DNA from: Smallanthus sonchifolius
Taxonomy: Eukaryota; Streptophyta; Magnoliopsida; Asterales; Asteraceae
NCBI GenBank assembly: GCA_023525975.1
Contig: CM042038.1
Span: forward strand, 12,781,272 to 12,845,271
Reading direction: 5' to 3'
DNA: 64,000 nucleotides
Positions 25,456 to 37,745 of this stretch are shown here, piece after piece. How positions within the stretch are numbered: position 1 is the first letter of the stretch; each line of letters begins with the position of its first letter. The notes beneath the pieces are model-generated. The model ran no database searches. It was not told the origin of the DNA and worked only from the letters and a program-made list of their open reading frames with translations. The position numbers and the translations under genes are program-made.

Positions 25456-25610
25456 AACGTGTAAAAATATAAAAAGTTAAAAACAATAAAAAAAAAGCTT
25501 AAAAGAAAAAAGTACTCAAGGTTTATACAAAGTTCGTTCATTTTCATTTCAAACTTCAAACACTATTCTATTCAATCCATACACCCACTCTCTCTCCGGC
25601 AACCGGCGAC

Positions 25611-26966
25611 ATGAAAATCCGTTCACTTCTATCAACATGCTCCGCTACAATCTGCGCCGCCACCGATGAAATCAACGCCATACCATTTCCAGAAAAATCT
25701 CCACCACCGCCATCAAAACTCCTATTCACCGACACAAGCGGCAGCATCTCCGATACAACCACCGTCGCCACCAGTCCATCACTCGACACCAGTTACAGTT
25801 ACGGCAGTAGTCTCCATAACTACCTTTCCCTTCAAACCCTACCTTCAGTTCCTTCCCTCCAAAACCTCTCGCCGGAAACTCTCTCACTCGCCGTCTCCCA
25901 TGGATACCTCACCTCCATCAAACCCTACCCCGCCGCACACGTCAACTTCCTTGCCGTGTATAAACACCTCCTGTATGCCGCCTCCGGTAACCTAATTCAC
26001 GTATTCGATACGACGTCGTTCGCACTTGTAGATATTTTCAGTGCTAACGATTCTTCGTCCGGTTCTGTTAAGTCTGTTACATTTCATAACGGAAAAGTGT
26101 TTACATCTCATCAGGACAGCAAGATCCGAGTATGGAGGCTAACGGAAAACAAACGACATAAAAACACCGGTACGCTACCGACGCTAGAGGATCGGTTGCT
26201 CCGATCGATTTTAAATAAGAATTACGTCAATGTCCGGCGTCATAGACGGCGGCTATGGATCGAACACCACGACGCCGTTTCTGGACTAGCGGTAATCAAC
26301 GATAAGCTAATCTGTTCGATTTCATGGGATAAATACTTGAAAATCTGGAAAACTTCAGATCTCCGATGTGTGGAGAGTATTAAAGCACACGACGATGCAA
26401 TAAACGCCGTCGTGGTGGCGGAGGACGGAACAATTTACACCGGATCTGCCGATCGCCGGATTAAAGTTTGGAGGAAACCGATTGGAGAAAAGAAACACGG
26501 ACTCGTTGCCACGTTGGAAAAGCACAAATCAGCTGTGAATGCACTTGCTCTAAACGGCGTCGGATCGGTTTTATTTTCCGGCGCATGTGACCGGTCAATT
26601 TTGGTTTGGGAGAAGGAAGACAGCGCCAATCATATGGCGGCAACCGGTACTTTGCGGGGCCACTCTAAGGCGATACTGTGTTTGATCAACGTTTCGGATT
26701 TATTGTTCAGTGGGTCAGCTGATCAGACGGTTAGGATCTGGCAACGTGGTCCGGAAGGGAGGTTTTGTTGTTTAAGTGTGTTGGATGGGCATAGACGGTC
26801 CATCCGATCACTGATCGCAGTTATAGACTCGGATGTAGAAAACGAATTTATATCCGCGATTAAAGTTTTTTGTGGAAGTTTTGAAGGAGAAATTAAGATA
26901 TGGAAGGTCGAGGTTTTGAGACTCGCTACTACCATGACGAGTCATTTGCTTAAAATGACACTATGA
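25611..26966 (+). CDS. WD40-repeat protein, JINGUBANG-like, intronless
   Basis: A single exon encodes 451 aa. A serine- and proline-rich N-terminus (about 1-100, including SYGSSLHNYLSLQTLPSVPS) precedes seven WD40 blades. Their ends read LIHVFD, KIRVWRL, YLKIWKT, RIKVWRK, ILVWEKE, TVRIWQR and EIKIWKV. No catalytic domain is present, so it should act as a scaffold. The architecture and intronless structure match the plant JINGUBANG group; in Arabidopsis the founding member restrains pollen germination by binding TCP4. Several paralogues exist, so the exact orthologue is uncertain. The ATG at 25611 follows a short pyrimidine-rich leader, and the coding region is clearly more GC-rich than its flanks. 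Confidence 0.92.
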   Translation: MKIRSLLSTCSATICAATDEINAIPFPEKSPPPPSKLLFTDTSGSISDTTTVATSPSLDTSYSYGSSLHNYLSLQTLPSVPSLQNLSPETLSLAVSHGYLTSIKPYPAAHVNFLAVYKHLLYAASGNLIHVFDTTSFALVDIFSANDSSSGSVKSVTFHNGKVFTSHQDSKIRVWRLTENKRHKNTGTLPTLEDRLLRSILNKNYVNVRRHRRRLWIEHHDAVSGLAVINDKLICSISWDKYLKIWKTSDLRCVESIKAHDDAINAVVVAEDGTIYTGSADRRIKVWRKPIGEKKHGLVATLEKHKSAVNALALNGVGSVLFSGACDRSILVWEKEDSANHMAATGTLRGHSKAILCLINVSDLLFSGSADQTVRIWQRGPEGRFCCLSVLDGHRRSIRSLIAVIDSDVENEFISAIKVFCGSFEGEIKIWKVEVLRLATTMTSHLLKMTL

Positions 26967-29519
26967 TAGAACCGATTCTTATTTTGATATGAAAACCGCT
27001 TAAGAATCTTGTTATTTGTTTCGGTTGACGATGATTCTTGTAACACGAAGTAGAAAACCAGATTAAATTTCTTGATTCATGTATGCAAAATTCTTATAAT
27101 TGAAGATAATGTTTTATTTTACTAGTTATTTAATTTGATTTTTAGGGGAAATTATCGATCAAATTAATTGTATGATCTTACGTTTGTTACACGTTAAACC
27201 GTGTACAATATTTAAAATTTACATATGGTGCCATGGATCTTGCATGGTTCAACTTGTAACAAGAAGATTCATACAACTAATTAGACATTTCTTTATATTT
27301 TATTTTTAGATGATTTAAGAGGTGTGGATCCATGAAATAAATGTTACAATTTTCAATATCAATAAGCTCATCTTAACATTTATATTATGATTGGGGGTGG
27401 GGTCAAAATAATAATATTTGTATGATTGAAAGATAGTGTTGATTGTATATTTATATATAGTGCAATGAAATTCGTAGTCAACATCTATGCATGTCTTCAA
27501 ACTTATATACGTAATTTTCTAAGTTATATCTTGAAAACAACTATCAAGCTTTGTAACCATGGTATATTACAACTAGCATTGTTCTTCTTACGACACAACT
27601 AGTTATGCTTAGGGCTTGTTTTATAGCCTCTTAATGATTACATTAAAAGACTATCTCTGAATCGTCCAGAGTTAGGGAGTGTTTGTTTTGGATTTTGCCA
27701 GTCTCTTAATGGTTCAGCTCAAAAACAATGTTGAACCGTTCAGAGCTTTTAATAGTTCTGTTAATGGTTCAGATTTTACCACACACCCCCTTAGTGTACA
27801 ACTTGTATTATAATTACCATTTTGTCCCTTATGTTTGTTTTTATTTACCTTCAACAAGATCTAAAGACGAGATTCAAACCTATAATCATATGATCATATA
27901 CTATGTAAGGTTGTTTGCTAGGAATGGAATGACACAAATGAGTGAAGCATGTTATGTTAAAAGTACCTTGAGTGTATTAAGTGTTTACAACATTATATTT
28001 AACCTTCTTTAAAACATACACATAGTTTTTATAGGATATTTTTATAATCAAGGTCAACAACGTTTAAAAACGTACACGATTCATTAATCTAGCTAACGTT
28101 TGATATGTATTAAAAATTATTGATTTTGAGCTGTTATTTAGCTAATTGAACATATCAACTTTATCGGTAATGTTACATGTCTTATTTTTTAATATGAAAC
28201 ATTTACCTATAAATTCAAACATATATTCTTATGTTTTAGCAGTAAACTCTCGTTTTCATCGATGTGGTTTAACCATTTTTATCAGTTTTATCTAAAAAGT
28301 TTTTTTTCTTCTGTGTATTCTCGTGGTTTACAAAATTTATCATTTTCATTCAATCAGTTAACTTAATCTATATTTTAATGTTAAATGAGGGGTATTTATG
28401 TTTTTTTATATATTTTATTTTTTTATTAATATATATTTATATATTTCTTGATGTTTTAGCAAAAGATGAGAAAGAATGAGAGAGGTAACGTTATACATAC
28501 ATATGAGCTCTAAATTATAGAATACTTTAACCTCTAAATTATCAGCGTATATATTTATATCATTGAGATGAAAAGCCGCAAAAATTGGAATTTATTAGAA
28601 AACATACACAAACTTCACCACAAGTATTGAGCTAGTTGTCATGTGCCAACACTTTCATAGGTCAACAAACTTTAAACATTTGCAATTTGCACATAGATTT
28701 TTTTAATCTAAATTCTGGATCTCAAGAGTTACATATAATAAAAATACTATTTAACTAATAACTTATAAGTCAACAAACCTAAACATTTGCAATTTGCATT
28801 TGTGGGTCACTCATTGGTTTCTCAACACATCTTCATGTTCCAATTACACCAGAGATGAACTCCAATTTGCATTTATGGGTCACTCATTGGTTTATGACGT
28901 CTGGTCACTTCTGCATTCACTAAGTTTAATGACGGCTTCAATCTTGGTAATCCCCCTGATAACATTAACAACCCTCTTCTTGCCATCGAATGACCTAGGA
29001 TTATATCCTCCAAAAGATTTATAGTTGCACCCTTCATGATTCTCGATCCTTACTACCAATCAGTGGTTGGTGTTTCCACTAGTTCTCCCAATATTATTGG
29101 TTCCTCCAATTCCCCATTCTCCTAGTTCATATGAAATTGAACCGATTGATTAATAGTTGCAAAATGTATAACACTGGCTAACACAAACTGTATTTTATAG
29201 GATTTGACGAAGATCGCATTAAATAAATGAAGATCGAGGGGACCTCCCTCACCTTTCGGGCATGATCATGCTTGTGCATGGTTTTCTCATTTTCAATTTT
29301 TTGTTAACTTTTTCCTTGTACATACATGCATGTTTAGTTGCGACATAATTAAGGACATTAGATGATCTATACTCGTCTCCCATTTACCCTCGTGGTTGTA
29401 ACGCTTTTTGTTGCTACTAGTTAAAACATCACACTAGAAAACTTGTTAAAGGACTCTAATTTGATAGAAGATCCTATTACTAAGTTTGAAGTGTTCACTT
29501 TCGTGTACCGACTCTGATT
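26967..29519. other. Intergenic DNA, no gene recognised
   Basis: The first 150 bp are probably the WD40 gene's 3' UTR. Positions 27620-27790 resemble a MITE (repeated taatggttcag, ending in cacaccccc). A short direct duplication (ttgcatttgtgggtcactca) lies at 28794 and 28868. The rest is AT-rich with no supported feature. Confidence 0.4.
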
Positions 29520-29527
29520 GATACGTG

Positions 29528-29960
29528 CAGGGCTGGCTCAACATATTTTGTGGTCTAAAGCGAACGTTGAAATTGAGGCATTCTGTTAAAGTTTTGTAAA
29601 TATATAAAAGGGAAAACACCATAGTAACCAAGTTTCAAAAATGTTCCAATTAGATCACTCACCATAGTATACCCGAGGGTGTATACCATGTAAAATGCGT
29701 ATTGAGTGACCTAACTGAAACACCTTTAAAACTTGGTTACTATTATACGATGTTATCTCTATATAAAAATATTTAAAATGTAATTTAATGGAGCGTCAAA
29801 ACGTATAATGTTGACATAAAAGTTGTGAAATTATCATTTCTCTCTGAAAACACAAAAGTTGATAATACAAATTAAAGTAGTTTTTTCAATTTTTAGGACG
29901 CTTCAAATTTGGGGGCCTAAAACGGTTGCTTTAGTTGCTTGTACCGTAGAGCCACCCCTG
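29528..29960. mobile_element. hAT-type element with exact 8-bp duplication
   Basis: The ends are cagggctggctcaaca and revcomp caggggtggctctacg. The exact duplication gatacgtg lies at 29520-29527 and 29961-29968. A second MITE (29610-29759) is inserted inside. There is no coding region. Confidence 0.88.
29610..29759. mobile_element. Fold-back MITE, copy 2, with 9-bp duplication
   Basis: Inverted arms (atagtaaccaagtttcaaaa and its complement) flank a short centre. The exact 9-bp duplication tatataaaa lies at 29601-29609 and 29760-29768. A 9-bp duplication suggests a Mutator-type source. It belongs to the same family as 5580-5733 and is nested in the hAT element 29528-29960. Confidence 0.85.
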
Positions 29961-29968
29961 GATACGTG

Positions 29969-30459
29969 ACAAAGTTAACTATCAACCATACTTGAAACAA
30001 ACAACAAGACTTGAAATAAGTTGAATTTTCATCATAAAAACTGAAATTCAAATGTCCCCAAAAACTGAGAAGATTGATCTCTATAGTTCATACCTTTCCT
30101 AGTAGCCATAATGGTATGTTCTTATTTGTTTAAAATTTTGAATGGCAATTACAATATATATATTTTTTTTCATGTTTCTACTGCCATGTAAAATTTTTAT
30201 AAATTCTAAAACTAAAGACTGTAAAAGAATTTGGCAACAGATTTGTGTTCTTTAAGTGACGTTGAATACACTATTAATATAGATTTTGTTAGCTACTTAA
30301 CCAAACGTTAATTCAACATCAACCATTTATTTGAATAAAAGTTGGTAAATACCATTAATCACACATACAAATAAGCAACATATGATTAAATCACAACACG
30401 AGTTCACAATCTATATAATATTTGTTCTTCAAGATTGCATAGTATAAGCTTAATGATGA
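29969..30459. other. 3' flank of the SEO gene
   Basis: AT-rich DNA with no gene seen. The part nearest 30459 would be the 3' UTR of the minus-strand SEO gene. Confidence 0.4.
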
Positions 30460-33400
30460 TCAATCAGTGCAGCATCGGTACAAGAAAAACCTCTCCATGG
30501 ACCGCCCACATTCCGCGCAAACCACCCTCTCCGGCACACTCCCGGTGGTTCCCGGCAAGATTAACCGGTTGCAATGATGTGGTGGCCGGTTTGCATCCAA
30601 ATGGTCATTTAACGCCGGCAAGAAACCCCTCTGTTGTGTCTCATCCTGCCACTCTTGATAATTGGTCAAACTTGTTAAAACTGTTTCACCGTTAGCTCTT
30701 CTCATCCAGTCATTTGACCCACGACATATCACAGCCCAGCCCTGATCATTTCCATCATAAGTAAGCATCACGTTGATCTCTCTTAAAATCGGGTCCTCCT
30801 CGAAAGACTTCCCGTGTTGTAACTTCGAGTGCAACATGCTCTCGAGTCGGACCCAAAAGAACCATATTAGGGTTGTGTCCGGTAGCACATAGCTAAGGTT
30901 CTCGGCCTTGATAATCTCGTTGTTTTTTCGTACTTTTTCCCTTGGGTTGCTTTTCCCGACGTATAACATCTCGAGCGGGATTTCGGCCCGACGGGCCACT
31001 GCTTGTGCGGTGGTGGTAAATTTCCGTATCCACTCGATATCCTCCCCTCCATACAAACAAATGTATTTTCCGTCGGTAACCTGTCACAAAGTAAAAATGT
31101 AAACAAGAAGTATAAAGTAAGATGTAGGTTAGGTAAACGTACCCAGTTGAAAATCATTGGCTCAATGGAATCCGCGAGCAACTCGATCCTCCAAGTTTCC
31201 TCGCGCCAGAGGGCTTCTTCCCTCAGGCTGGTGAACGGGAAAGCTAAGCTTCCCCAAATCCACATCATATGTAGAGCGTTGGTGTTGACGATCCTCCCCT
31301 GAGGATCCATCACCACGAGCAATGGTTTGTGGTTAAAGTGCCACACCTCCTTGATGTACTTGATCACTGCTGGATCAAGTAACGAGGGGTGAAACACTGA
31401 ATACCATGGCATCATGTTTCTTAACCCCTCGAATTTGATTTGGTTTTCCTCGGTCCACGGTGTTGTCATATGACTGGACACCACCGGGAGCCAGACTACC
31501 TCGTATTGACTCTCAGGTCTTGTCGGGTTTTGTCTTGCCTCTCTGTACATTTGGTCAAGAACCGTTAGCTCTTCCGGGGGTAAGTCAAGGTCGGATATGA
31601 GTAGCAACACGATCTTCTTCTTCAAAATGTCGATGCTAACCTAATTACACACATTACACTTTAGTATGTCAAGATAACTCTTATAGGAACCAGTGTACTT
31701 TAACACAAGTGAAAATGATTTTTATCGTCGTGTTTTTCCCATCATCAAGCTTTTGTACTGACATGATCATCATATGGGACTTTTTGTCTCGTTTGGGTAT
31801 TCATTAAAATACTCTGTAACGAGCCAAAAGGACCAAAAAACTGTCTTTTAACGATGAAAATATGTATAAAAAACTATAAGAGTTAACAAAATAGTTGAAA
31901 TTAAACAATGATCACATACCCGATTTTTCGTAGAGCTCTCGTACAATGGTAGTTGATCATCCTTTAAGTAGATCAAATGTTTGAGCGGCTTGCCGTTATC
32001 AAGATGTGGAGTGTCCATGATGCGAATAAGAGTTTGGTATGCTTCAATATGCTTCTTCTCATCTGTTTATAATTATGATTAAAATTTTGAATGAATGATT
32101 ATTTGATGCATAATCTACATTGATTAAGTGATATGATCTTACTAATATGGTTATTGCAAAGATCCAAGTGACGCTTGAGGTGATCATGTATATTGCTGAT
32201 CTTATGAGCTAAACTCGATAATTCCCAAGCTTCCGTGGTCGTCGTGACATGCCTATGGTAAAATAACTTGTTATACGCATCAACGATTTGTAATAACGTA
32301 TGTAATCTGATTTATAACGCTAAAAATTAAATGGGTCAAACAAGCGAGCATGTAAAACATCAACTAACATGTTTTCAAAGCTTATAAATTTATAGTTTAC
32401 GTATGAAAAGTTATCTTATTAGTTTACTTATATAATGTTTATAACCGTATATATCATAAATAAAATACGAAGAAAGGGTCAAAAGAGTGTTCGCGGGAGG
32501 TCTAACCCGACTTTACTCATTTGACATGCACATAAATTTATATGTTTTAACAAATAGCCATTTTAATCTATACCTATTTTGACATGTTATCCAACGATAA
32601 ATTTCACCACTTTTAGTGATATACGAATGAATTTTGTCTTATATTTATCAAGAACGATAAGGAGAGAATAGGAAATGATAACATACTCGTGTCCCATTCC
32701 GATAAGGTTAATGAGAATGGATGCACAAGACACAATGCTTCTAATGATCCAATAAACCGCAATGGGAATATGGGTGGTGGCCGCCACTAGTTCTGGTGTA
32801 TCGGGGCTAAGATACTGTTCTGGCAAATCCTTAAATTTGATAATGCAATGAGTGACGTCAAGCATGGCCTTGATGAGGCTAGTGACAGCGTTGAACCTTG
32901 GCTTAAGAGATTCACCACGCTCTAGTAAATCAGGCAATTGCTTGAGGTGAGCCAATGATTTGGCGAGTGGGTTGGCAGTGTGAAGTTGAGCCACCAACCA
33001 AAACTCGCCATAGTTCACTGCAAAAGCTGCTAAAGTAATAACAGCTTTTGCATCCCACCCGTAGTTAGAAAGCATGTTAAAAATCCCTGTTGTAGTCGTA
33101 TGTGCATCTCCACCTCCAATACACTTGCAAGAAATCTGCGGTTTATTTTAAACATTATATAAAACCTTTGATCTCATAAAGTATGTATTAAAGAGCCAAG
33201 CTTAACTTTTACCTCACATGAAACCTTGTTGATTGTGAGTGCCATAACTTCAAGCATCTCATTGACATCGCTATAAATAACACTCTCCACTATCGCATCT
33301 ATTTCCGCATGAGTACCCTATAAATAAGAATCAAAAGTCAAAAATTATTTTAGACTGATCACGAATTTCAAAACTAAAATGATCTAACATACATGATGAT

Positions 33401-33578
33401 CCGCATCTGGTTGGGCCCTATGCATGATGTCCTCGATGATTTTGAGAAGCGGTATGACATCAATATAGGTTCCATCGGGAGAGTGGGTAGCGAGTATGTT
33501 TTTCATCATGGCATTGTCGTCAGAGGACGAAAACATGTGTCGGTCACCCCTCGGAAGTCGAGTCCTTGTTGTAGCCAT
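30460..33578 (-). CDS. SEO: Sieve element occlusion protein (SEO family), 7 exons
   Basis: On the minus strand, exons 33578-33393, 33317-33213, 33135-32687, 32252-32143, 32062-31920, 31640-31143 and 31080-30460 join in frame through GT-AG introns into 703 aa. The N-terminal part has the family opening (MFSSSDDNAMMKNILATHSP) and the SEO_N helical region (GWDAKAVITLAAFAVNYGEF). A thioredoxin-like region follows (KKKIVLLLISDLDLPPEEL). The C-terminus carries the conserved cysteines of CAECGRSMERFFLYRCC. SEO proteins make the P-protein filaments of phloem sieve elements that can plug sieve plates after wounding. The length is normal for the family and no break is visible. Expression is expected in immature sieve elements; this is known for the family, not seen here. 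Confidence 0.93.
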
Positions 33579-33645
33579 TGTAGGGAATGGTTAAGTTTTA
33601 GACCAAAGGACTTTTGAGTTGTGACATATCAAGAATTAGATGATG

Positions 33646-33655
33646 TTATATAAAA
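33646..33655 (-). promoter_or_regulatory. TATA box of the SEO gene
   Basis: On the minus strand ttttatataac lies about 70 bp upstream of the start codon at 33578, at a normal distance for a short leader. Assigned by motif and position only. Confidence 0.55.
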
Positions 33656-33937
33656 CTACATTTTTGGAATAAAGGGGGAATGAATCCCGTACCTTGCTTG
33701 TACACCTTCATACAATTTTCCCTTTGAATATCTTCGTTACTTCCCCCCTTTTCCAACATTCATTCGAGTTTCTTTCTTTGTTTTATTATTAAAACTAATA
33801 ACTATTATTATTTTAATACATAATATCACTATTTTTTATTACTTTTTAATGGATGTGCTTGTTTCATGCTTGTTTGCATGCTTTTTTTTCCTTTTGTTCT
33901 TTCACCTTTGCTTCTTGAGGTATGTTTATTTATCAAA

Positions 33938-34700
33938 TATACCAAATGTGGTGCTCGACTCATTCTTTTAACTTTGAGGTGTTTAATAGGCCCACCTTAT
34001 CTTTGCCAAGAACCTTCCCAAACAAGAAAAATAAAAAAAAGTGCTAGAAATTTTAACACACTTTTTTCATTGCACATGTATTTTGATTGGTATAAATAAA
34101 ACTAGATAAAATTCCCGCGCGTTGCGACGGCTTCGGGGAGATAAGGCTAGCTTTTACTCAAGCGAGTTTTGGCGTGTTAAACTGCGGAAGAAATTAACGT
34201 CCTCAAAAACTTATAAAATAAAGACAAAAGTTTTAGATAAACTTACCCTACGCAAAAAAAGTATATAAATTTTATGGTTATAAATCAAATAAAAAAACAT
34301 GAAAAGAAGCAAAAAGAAATATACCAAATGTGGTGCTCGACTCATTCTTTTAACTTTGAGGTGTTTAATAGGCCCACCTTATCTTTGCCAAGAACCTTCC
34401 CAAACAAGAAAAATAAAAAAAAAGTGCTAGAAATTTTAACACACTTTTTTCATTGCACATGTATTTTGATTGGTATAAATAAAATTAGATAAAATTCCCG
34501 CGCATTGCGACGTTTTCGGGGCGATAAGGCTAGCTTTTACTCAAGCGAGTTGCGGCGTGTTAAACTGTGGAAGAAATTAACGTCCTCAAAAACTTATAAA
34601 ATAAAGACAAAAGTTTTAGGTAAACTTACCCTATGCAAGAAGAGGATATAAATTTTATGGTTATAAATCAAATAAAAAAACATGAAAAGAAGCAAAAAGA
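33938..34700. repeat. 380-bp tandem duplication upstream of SEO
   Basis: The phrase ataccaaatgtggtgctcga starts near 33941 and again near 34321, with almost identical sequence for 380 bp after each. Each copy includes a minus-strand Helitron-like terminus. In copy 1 it is ccgtcgcaacgcgcgggaat then ttatCTAG-T, ending at 34102. In copy 2 the CTAG is changed to CTAA. Confidence 0.8.
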
Positions 34701-34714
34701 AAAAAAAACATGAA

Positions 34715-34775
34715 AAGAAGAAAAAAGAATGGCACCTAGGGGATCGAACCACTTCACCAACTATTTCATTTGGTT
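34715..34775 (-). repeat. Possible tRNA-like promoter fragment (SINE-like)
   Basis: On the minus strand ttggtgaagtggttcgatcc resembles box A-like and box B (GTTCGATCC) sequence. The segment is too short for a tRNA and has no cloverleaf partner arms, so a SINE head or chance match is possible. Confidence 0.25.
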
Positions 34776-34938
34776 TCTATTTGCTATAAAACTAAAAACA
34801 AAAAGGAAAAACATGCAACAAAGATTTATAAAATATACAAAAGAATTTGCAAACTTTCTAGAGTAACTTTGCCTCACATTGCAAAGTTACATGGCAAAGT
34901 TACCTTTTAATATTTATTTAATTAGATATGTACTTTAA

Positions 34939-35458
34939 TGTAGCAGCCAGTATTCGCACCGAGGGGTGATGGATAATAGTTGCTCTTTTCTAGTGGAAGA
35001 GTACCTGCGTCACGTCTTGCCATTAGTCCTGTCACGGGGGACCCCGAAGGGCTCCTCCATGGCCGTACGGGGTTAGCTCCGTCATCCTCTTAGCTTCTGA
35101 TCAGAGCTGCATCCACAGAAAACGCTCGTTAGAGGGCCCGGGGGGTTGCCCTCGAGGGCACTCCGACGCTCAAGTCAGTATCATCATCCAGATGTGTATA
35201 TATGCATATGTGAATCTATATATCAGGGAGAGAGATATAATAAGGGAGAAGGGAGTGTAGTCAAATGAAGGGGGAGAACCTGTGTGAATGAGACGGTTGA
35301 GTCTCTATTTATGGATAAGTTGTTGGGCTTTTCCCTTAATGGGCCTTCTAAGATGGGCCCGACCATCTTGGGCTTGTTCCTGCTATTTGGGCTTCACCAT
35401 TGGTTTCATTAATCAGGGGTAGTCTTTACAAGTCCTTAATCGGGAGGTAGCTCCTACA
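34939..35458 (-). repeat. 3' LTR of the minus-strand retrotransposon
   Basis: 520 bp. Homologous throughout to 48981-49478, with scattered substitutions and one segment around ttctaagatgggcccgacca that is absent from the other LTR. The divergence shows the insertion is not recent. Confidence 0.85.
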
Positions 35459-35475
35459 AGTCCCCCGAGTCCTTT
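35459..35475 (-). other. Polypurine tract candidate
   Basis: On the minus strand aaaggactcgggggact directly precedes the 3' LTR. It is purine-rich and correctly placed to prime second-strand synthesis. Confidence 0.5.
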
Positions 35476-35899
35476 GTGCTTGTTGTTTATGATAAGGATA
35501 AAAGACTCAACATGTCCATGCTATGTCAAACTCTAGTTATGTTTTTGTTCTCATCTTTTGGGCCTCGCCGTTGGGCCGTTGATGGGGGATAGCCTTACGA
35601 GTCCCCCCAGTTTATGCAATGCAAATCGCATCATCTTAGACTCCTAAGTCTATCGTCGGGTGCCGTGTGGGGATGTAATGCTAAGTTCCCCGGACAATTT
35701 AATACTGTCGTCTAGTTGCCTCGCAACCATTATCAACCTTTTTTCGCAACGTGGTGACTTGTATAGGTTGATTAACGCTGGGCCTACATGACCTTGATCT
35801 ATGTTTTTGTCCTGGATGTACCATTGTTTTGATGCTTCTTGATTCAGATAGTTTTTGGGTTTCTTACTTTTACCATGAAGCGTCCAAGCTATCTTTTTC

Positions 35900-36135
35900 T
35901 TCTATCTTCATTGTGAGAGTGTATATGGGGTCTTTCACAAAACCTACGAATCCTTGTATCACCTTTAAACAGAAGGTGGATAAGGTGGATTTGATCGAGG
36001 TAATGCTTGAGGAATCCTGATCGTAACGATGGGATACGTGGGGCCTTTCACACAACCTACGAGTCCCTACATCACTTTTAGCTAGAAGGCGATAGGGTGG
36101 ACCTGACCGAGGTAATGCTTAAGGACCACCCATAT
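35900..36135. repeat. Two-copy tandem repeat, about 110 bp
   Basis: The segment gggtctttcacaaaacctac ... gaggtaatgcttgagga is followed by a second copy gggcctttcacacaacctac ... gaggtaatgcttaagga. It lies in the retrotransposon interior near the 3' LTR. Confidence 0.75.
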
Positions 36136-36429
36136 GAGCACCGAACAACCTTTTTCATGTAGAAACAATTATGTATATAGAACTGTGGGGGGAGGGATGA
36201 GTTTACCTCCTCCGAATGTATGCATCCAGTTACCTCTTCTTCTGAGTCTATGAGGTGACAAATAGCCCGCTATCTTTTTATTACAAGGTCCCATATTCAC
36301 AGAACTTTTAAAATGGGGCCTTTCCTCACTTGAGAAGGGCAGATGATTTGAGGGTTTTGAGATGACCTTCTGTTATTATGTAGCTGGGACTGGTAAGCTG
36401 AGACCCGTAGCAGATGCCTTTTTAGACCA

Positions 36430-36790
36430 ACACTATCAGTTCGGGTTCTTCTGATGGACCATTCTCCTTCTCTAGAAGGAAAATATCAAGTAAATCCCTT
36501 CTTGAAGGAAAGTATCGGTTCAAGTCTCTACATTGGTTTGTGTCTTTTTGGAAGGAAGGCATCCGTTTAGTTTCTTCTGTGAAGGGGGTATCAGTTTCGC
36601 TCCTTCTGGAAGAGAATGTCAGTTCCCCCTGGAAGAAGAATATAAGTTTTGACTATTTCTTGGAAAAAATATTATTTCAACTCCTTCTGGAAAGAGAAAT
36701 ATTATTTCAGCTCCTTTTGAAAGGAGAATATCAGTTGGGAATATCAGTTTGGCTTCTTCCGGATGACTTTTCTTCATTCCCCTCTGAAAG
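36430..36790. repeat. Degenerate short tandem repeats with ccttctggaagg words
   Basis: About nine diverged units of roughly 35-40 bp carry tatcagtt and the self-complementary core ccttctggaag(g). The units differ in length. This block adjoins the 90-bp array. Confidence 0.65.
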
Positions 36791-36839
36791 TTTGTTTCTC
36801 CCACTTTTCATCGGATGGGAGTAGAGTTGTGTTTCTTCT

Positions 36840-37745
36840 TGGGAAATTATAATCTCCACCACCTCAAGGGGTGGGAGTTTTTATCCATTGTCTAGTGCGA
36901 TAGGATTTTATAAGATTCCACCATCATTAAAGATGTGGATCATTTCTTCCATCTGATGAGATAGAGATTCTTCTATCTTCTGAGATATAATTTTTCAAGA
37001 TTTCGTCACCATTAGAGGTGAGGATCATTTCTCCCATCTGGTGAGATGGGGACGTCTTTATCTTATGAGATATAATTTTTATAAGATTCCACCACCATTA
37101 GAGGTGAGAATCGCTTCTTCCATCTGGTGAGATGAGACGCCTTTATCTTATGAGATAGTATTTTATAATGCTCTACCATCCTTAGAGATGGGAGTTGTCT
37201 TCACCATCTTATAAGATGGGAGTTTCTATCCACTATCTACTGAGATAGGATTTTATAAGTCTCCACTATCCTTAGAGATGGGAGTTATCTCCACCATCTT
37301 ATGAGATGAGAGTTTTTATCCACTATCTACTGAGATAGGATTTTATAAGTCTCAACTATCCTTAGGGATGGGAGTTCTCTCCACCATCTTATGAGATGGG
37401 AGTTTTTAACCACTATCTATTGAGATAGGATTTTATAATGCTCCACCATCCTTAGAGATGGGAGTCGTCTCCACCATCTTATGAGATGGGAGTTTTTATC
37501 CACTATCTACTGAGATAGGATTTTATAGGTCTCCACTATCCTTGAGGATGGGAGTTGTTTTCTCCATCTGGTGAGATGGAATTTTCATCCACTATCTTAT
37601 GAGATAGGATTCTATAATGCTCCACCATACTTCACGATGGGAATTGTCTTCTCCATCTGGTGAGATGAAATTTTCATCCACTGTCTTATAAGATAGTATT
37701 TTATAATACTTCACATCCGTAGGGATGGGAGTCGTCTTCTTCAGG
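36840..37745. repeat. 90-bp tandem repeat array, about ten units
   Basis: The central units are exactly 90 bp (ccaccatcttatgagatgag ... gggatgggagttctct) and the outer units are more diverged. Each unit contains three small palindromes: CCATCt..tgAGATGG, CTATCt..tgAGATAG and a weaker CTATCC..AGATGG. The array lies in the retrotransposon interior towards its 3' LTR. Confidence 0.88.

Noticed and set aside
30867..31625. Single 252-codon frame in the SEO gene
   Set aside because: It reads through an intron (31142-31081). The spliced frame restores conserved SEO sequence on both sides.
36840..37745. CRISPR-like regular repeats
   Set aside because: Units are contiguous 90-bp tandem repeats without unique spacers, inside a plant retrotransposon.
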